Shown: one piece after another, positions 61,760-64,000 of the stretch | How positions within the stretch are numbered: the stretch's first letter is position 1 | Layout of the letters: each line of letters starts with the position of its first letter | NCBI RefSeq assembly: GCF_000472385.1 | Contig: NZ_AWZU01000002.1 | Span: 248,001-312,000, forward strand | From: Bradyrhizobium sp. ARR65 | GTDB lineage: Bacteria > Pseudomonadota > Alphaproteobacteria > Rhizobiales > Xanthobacteraceae | Direction: 5' to 3' | DNA: 64,000 nucleotides | Notes under the pieces: generated by a model | Database searches by the model: none | What the model was told of the DNA's origin: nothing | Seen by the model: only the letters and a program-made list of their open reading frames with translations | Position numbers and translations under genes: made by a program

Positions 61760-62383
61760 GTGGCAGAGAAGGAATTGCACTATTACGAACCGGCCAACGG
61801 CCATGGGCTGAAGCACGATCCCTTCAATGCCATTGTCGCGCCGCGGCCGATCGGCTGGATTTCCTCGCGCGACGCCAAGGGCAACGTCAATCTCGCGCCT
61901 TACAGCTTCTTCAATGCCTTCTGTTACAAGCCGCCGATCGTCGGTTTTTCGTCCACGTCCTGGAAGGACAGCGTCGCCAATATCCAGGAGACCAAAGAGT
62001 TCGTCTGGAATCTCGCGACCATGGACCTCGCCAGGCAGATGAACGCGACGGCGGCCCACGTCGCCCGTGATGTCGACGAATTCGGCATCGCCGGGCTGAC
62101 GCCGGTACCCTGCAAACTCGTCAACGTGCCGCGCGTCGCCGAGAGCCCAGTCGCCTTCGAGTGCAAGCTGTCACAGATCATTCAGCTCCAGGGCGCCGAC
62201 GGCAGCAAGGCCGAGGCTTGGCTGACGCTCGGCGAAGTCGTCGCCGTCCATATCGATAAGGCCTTCATCAAGGACGGCGTCTACCAGACCGCGCTGGCAC
62301 GCCCCATCGTCCGCGCCGGCCGACGCGGCGACTATTTCGAGATCCGCCCCGAGGCCATGTTCGAAATGCCGCGTCCCGATTGA
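61760..62383 (+). CDS. Flavin reductase family protein (FMN-binding split barrel)
   Basis: 207 residues from the GTG at 61760, shortly after CAAGGAAGC. NAIVAPRPIGWISSRDAKGN and NLAPYSFFNAFCYKPPIVGF are the flavin-reductase signature of the DIM6/NTAB group. EFVWNLATMDLARQMNATAA follows. Cytoplasmic FMN-binding protein that may supply reduced flavin to a monooxygenase; no monooxygenase gene is adjacent. Confidence 0.92.
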   Translation: MAEKELHYYEPANGHGLKHDPFNAIVAPRPIGWISSRDAKGNVNLAPYSFFNAFCYKPPIVGFSSTSWKDSVANIQETKEFVWNLATMDLARQMNATAAHVARDVDEFGIAGLTPVPCKLVNVPRVAESPVAFECKLSQIIQLQGADGSKAEAWLTLGEVVAVHIDKAFIKDGVYQTALARPIVRAGRRGDYFEIRPEAMFEMPRPD

Positions 62384-62709
62384 TGGTCTGAGCCGGTGCT
62401 CACTCCTCTCGCTCTCCCCGTTCTTCATGGGAACAGGGGCGGGGTGAGAGGCTCTCTCCACGAGCACAATTGGAGGAGAAAGCCCCTCACCCGGATCGCA
62501 TCTAACGATGCGATCCGACCTCTCCCCACGGGCGGGGCGAGGTAAAGGGAATCCGGAACTCGGGGCAAAATGCCTCGTTATTGCTCGATCAATTTCAGTT
62601 TATTTTCAGTGCGAACGGCCGCCTGATTTTTTGGCCTTTTCGTTACAGAAGGTTCTGCCGAACATCGACTGACATCGCGCCGTTGCTCGCAACCGTTAGG
62701 GACATCGCC
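62384..62709. other. 326-bp intergenic stretch with repeats
   Basis: Holds a GGGGCGGGGTGAGAGG half-element (about 62411-62453), the CCCCTCACCC repeat copy at 62483-62542, and about 130 bp of AT-richer promoter-like sequence (62575-62680) leading to the acyl-CoA dehydrogenase gene. No gene seen. Confidence 0.5.
62483..62542. repeat. Intergenic repeat, CCCCTCACCCGGATCGCATC type (copy 2)
   Basis: Contains the perfect dyad GGATCGCATC-TAAC-GATGCGATCC followed by GACCTCTCCCCACGGGCGGGG. Close match to 37804-37860. The adjacent half-element at 62411 is partly inverted relative to it. Confidence 0.75.
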
Positions 62710-64000
62710 ATGAGCTCCTTTCGCCGCGACTTCATGACCAAGCCGATCTTTTCCCTGGCGCGCAAGGCGCTGCCGTCGATGTCCGACACCGAGCGCGAAG
62801 CACTGGAGGCGGGCGACGTCTGGTGGGACGCCGAGCTCTTCACCGGCGAGCCGGACTGGCAGAAGCTGTTGAACTATCCCCAGGCCACGCTCGCGGACGA
62901 AGAGAAAGCTTTCCTCAACGGCCCGGTCGACGAGCTCTGCGCCATGCTCGACGAGTGGAAGATCAACTGGGAATGGCGCGACCTGCCGAAGGAGGCCTGG
63001 GACTTCATCAAGGAGAAGAAATTCTTCGGCATGATCATTCCGAAGGAGTATGGCGGGCTCGGCTTTTCGCCCTATGCGCATTCGGAAGTGGTGCGCAAGC
63101 TCTCCTCACGCTCGCTGACTGCCGCTGTCACGGTGATGGTGCCCAATTCGCTCGGCCCCGGCGAACTCTTGCTGCGCTTCGGCACCAAAGAGCAGCGGGA
63201 AAAATGGTTGCCGCGGCTGGCTGACGGCCGCGACATTCCCTGCTTCGGCCTGACCAGCCCTGAGGCTGGCTCCGACGCCGCTGCGATGGTCGACACCGGC
63301 ATCATCTGCAAGGGTGATTTTGAAGGCCGCGAGGTGCTTGGCATAAGGCTCAATTGGCACAAACGCTACATCACGCTGGGGCCCGTGGCGACGCTTCTGG
63401 GCCTCGCCTTCAAGGCCTGCGATCCCGATCATCTCCTAGGTGCGAAGGAAGAGCTCGGAATTACCGTCGCGCTGATCCCGACGCATCTTCCCGGCGTCGA
63501 GATCGGCCGCCGCCATCTTCCGGCGATGCAGGTCTTTCAGAACGGCCCGAACCGGGGCCGCGATGTGTTCATTCCGCTCGACTACGTCATCGGCGGCAAG
63601 GACCGATTGGGCCAGGGCTGGAAGATGCTGATGACGGCGCTCGCCGCCGGCCGCGGCATCTCGCTGCCCTCGCTCTCAGCCGCCGGCGCCGCCTACGCCG
63701 CGCGTACCACTGGCGCTTACGCCCGCATCCGCGAGCAGTTCGGGATCGCCATCGGCAAGTTCGAAGGCATCGAGGAGCCGCTCGCCCGCATCGCCGGCAC
63801 GGCTTACCTGCTCGATGCCGCGCGGCGGCTCACCTGCGCCGCCCTTAACGAGGGACATCATCCCGCGGTCATCTCCGGCATCATGAAGCTGCAGGCGACT
63901 GACCGGATGCGGATCGTGATCGACGACGCTATGGACATCCATGGCGGCAAGGCCATCATCGATGGCCCGCAGAACTATCTCGGCAATCTCTATCGGTCGG
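62710..64000 (+). CDS. Acyl-CoA dehydrogenase, FadE-like (cut by window edge)
   Basis: First 430 residues of a gene that continues past 64000. The protein begins MSSFRRDFMTKPIFSLARKA, with SDTEREALEAGDVWWDAELF, the N-terminal extension of long FadE-type enzymes rather than of ordinary 380-residue acyl-CoA dehydrogenases. FAD/acyl-binding segments seen: FGMIIPKEYGGLGFSPYAHS, CFGLTSPEAGSDAAAM, LGQGWKMLMTALAAGRGISL and IHGGKAIIDGPQNYLGN. First step of fatty-acid beta-oxidation. The ATG at 62710 is preceded by a weak AGGGACATCGCC site. Confidence 0.92.
   Translation, partial: MSSFRRDFMTKPIFSLARKALPSMSDTEREALEAGDVWWDAELFTGEPDWQKLLNYPQATLADEEKAFLNGPVDELCAMLDEWKINWEWRDLPKEAWDFIKEKKFFGMIIPKEYGGLGFSPYAHSEVVRKLSSRSLTAAVTVMVPNSLGPGELLLRFGTKEQREKWLPRLADGRDIPCFGLTSPEAGSDAAAMVDTGIICKGDFEGREVLGIRLNWHKRYITLGPVATLLGLAFKACDPDHLLGAKEELGITVALIPTHLPGVEIGRRHLPAMQVFQNGPNRGRDVFIPLDYVIGGKDRLGQGWKMLMTALAAGRGISLPSLSAAGAAYAARTTGAYARIREQFGIAIGKFEGIEEPLARIAGTAYLLDAARRLTCAALNEGHHPAVISGIMKLQATDRMRIVIDDAMDIHGGKAIIDGPQNYLGNLYRS

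Overview
The window is about 64 kb of GC-rich DNA with dense, strongly codon-biased genes. It looks like a chromosomal segment of a Bradyrhizobium or close Nitrobacteraceae relative. Support for this comes from the gene families, from two exact or near-exact EcfG-type stress promoters (GGAAC-N16-CGTT layout), and from several families of palindromic intergenic repeats (CATTCCGGGG and CATTGCGAGC types) typical of that group. The assignment is inference from sequence style, not from a search. There are no rRNA or tRNA genes, CRISPR arrays, transposases, integrases or phage genes. Both edges cut genes: an RND pump permease on the left and an acyl-CoA dehydrogenase on the right.

Region 1 (1-2.2 kb, minus) is the start of an MdtABC-like RND efflux operon. 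Region 2 (2.4-13.7 kb) is the most interesting block. A LysR regulator diverges, across a perfect T-N11-A palindrome, from seven plus-strand genes: DctA-type symporter, PdxA-like dehydrogenase, two MmgE/PrpD proteins with twin-arginine leaders, a secreted one-haem Vgb-like protein, a FAH-family hydrolase with a twin-arginine leader, and a Rieske-FAD reductase. This reads as an undescribed catabolic pathway for an organic acid in which several steps appear to be exported. Region 3 (13.7-17.1 kb) holds an XRE-cupin repressor diverging from an omega-aminotransferase and a D-amino-acid dehydrogenase. A 763-bp stretch with no confident gene follows.

Region 4 (17.8-20.6 kb) is a coupled pair of GYF_2-domain membrane proteins, one with an RDD domain and one with a ClpP-like protease domain. 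Next come upp, a DOPA-dioxygenase-like gene, and a LysR regulator diverging from a tautomerase and a DUF4865 gene. Region 5 (23.8-30.6 kb, minus) is a likely eight-gene catabolic operon: GntR regulator, binding protein, permease, ATPase, second permease, polysaccharide-deacetylase-like protein, FAH-family hydrolase and MetE-C-like protein. It diverges from a GMC oxidoreductase that overlaps a divergent hemC. hemE, a stress-type small protein, slyX, trhO and a gamma-glutamyltransferase follow.

Region 6 (38.1-46.5 kb) carries a PaoABC-type exported molybdenum aldehyde oxidoreductase, a secreted FKBP isomerase, csbD with an EcfG-like promoter, a His-rich cupin, and two divergent Tat-leader proteins (amidohydrolase and alpha/beta hydrolase). 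Region 7 (46.7-56.1 kb) is a mixed set: VOC protein, MATE pump with a strong upstream palindrome, PMT-type glycosyltransferase, LysR/quinone oxidoreductase pair, a small secreted protein, an AlkX-like DNA glycosylase and an MFS transporter. Region 8 (56.4-64 kb) holds a second RND pump (lipoprotein adaptor, permease, TetR as last gene) with two palindromic repeats inside the operon, then a flavin reductase and a FadE-like dehydrogenase.

Exported enzymes recur: seven proteins in the window carry a recognisable twin-arginine motif, so periplasmic oxidation and breakdown of small organic molecules is a theme.
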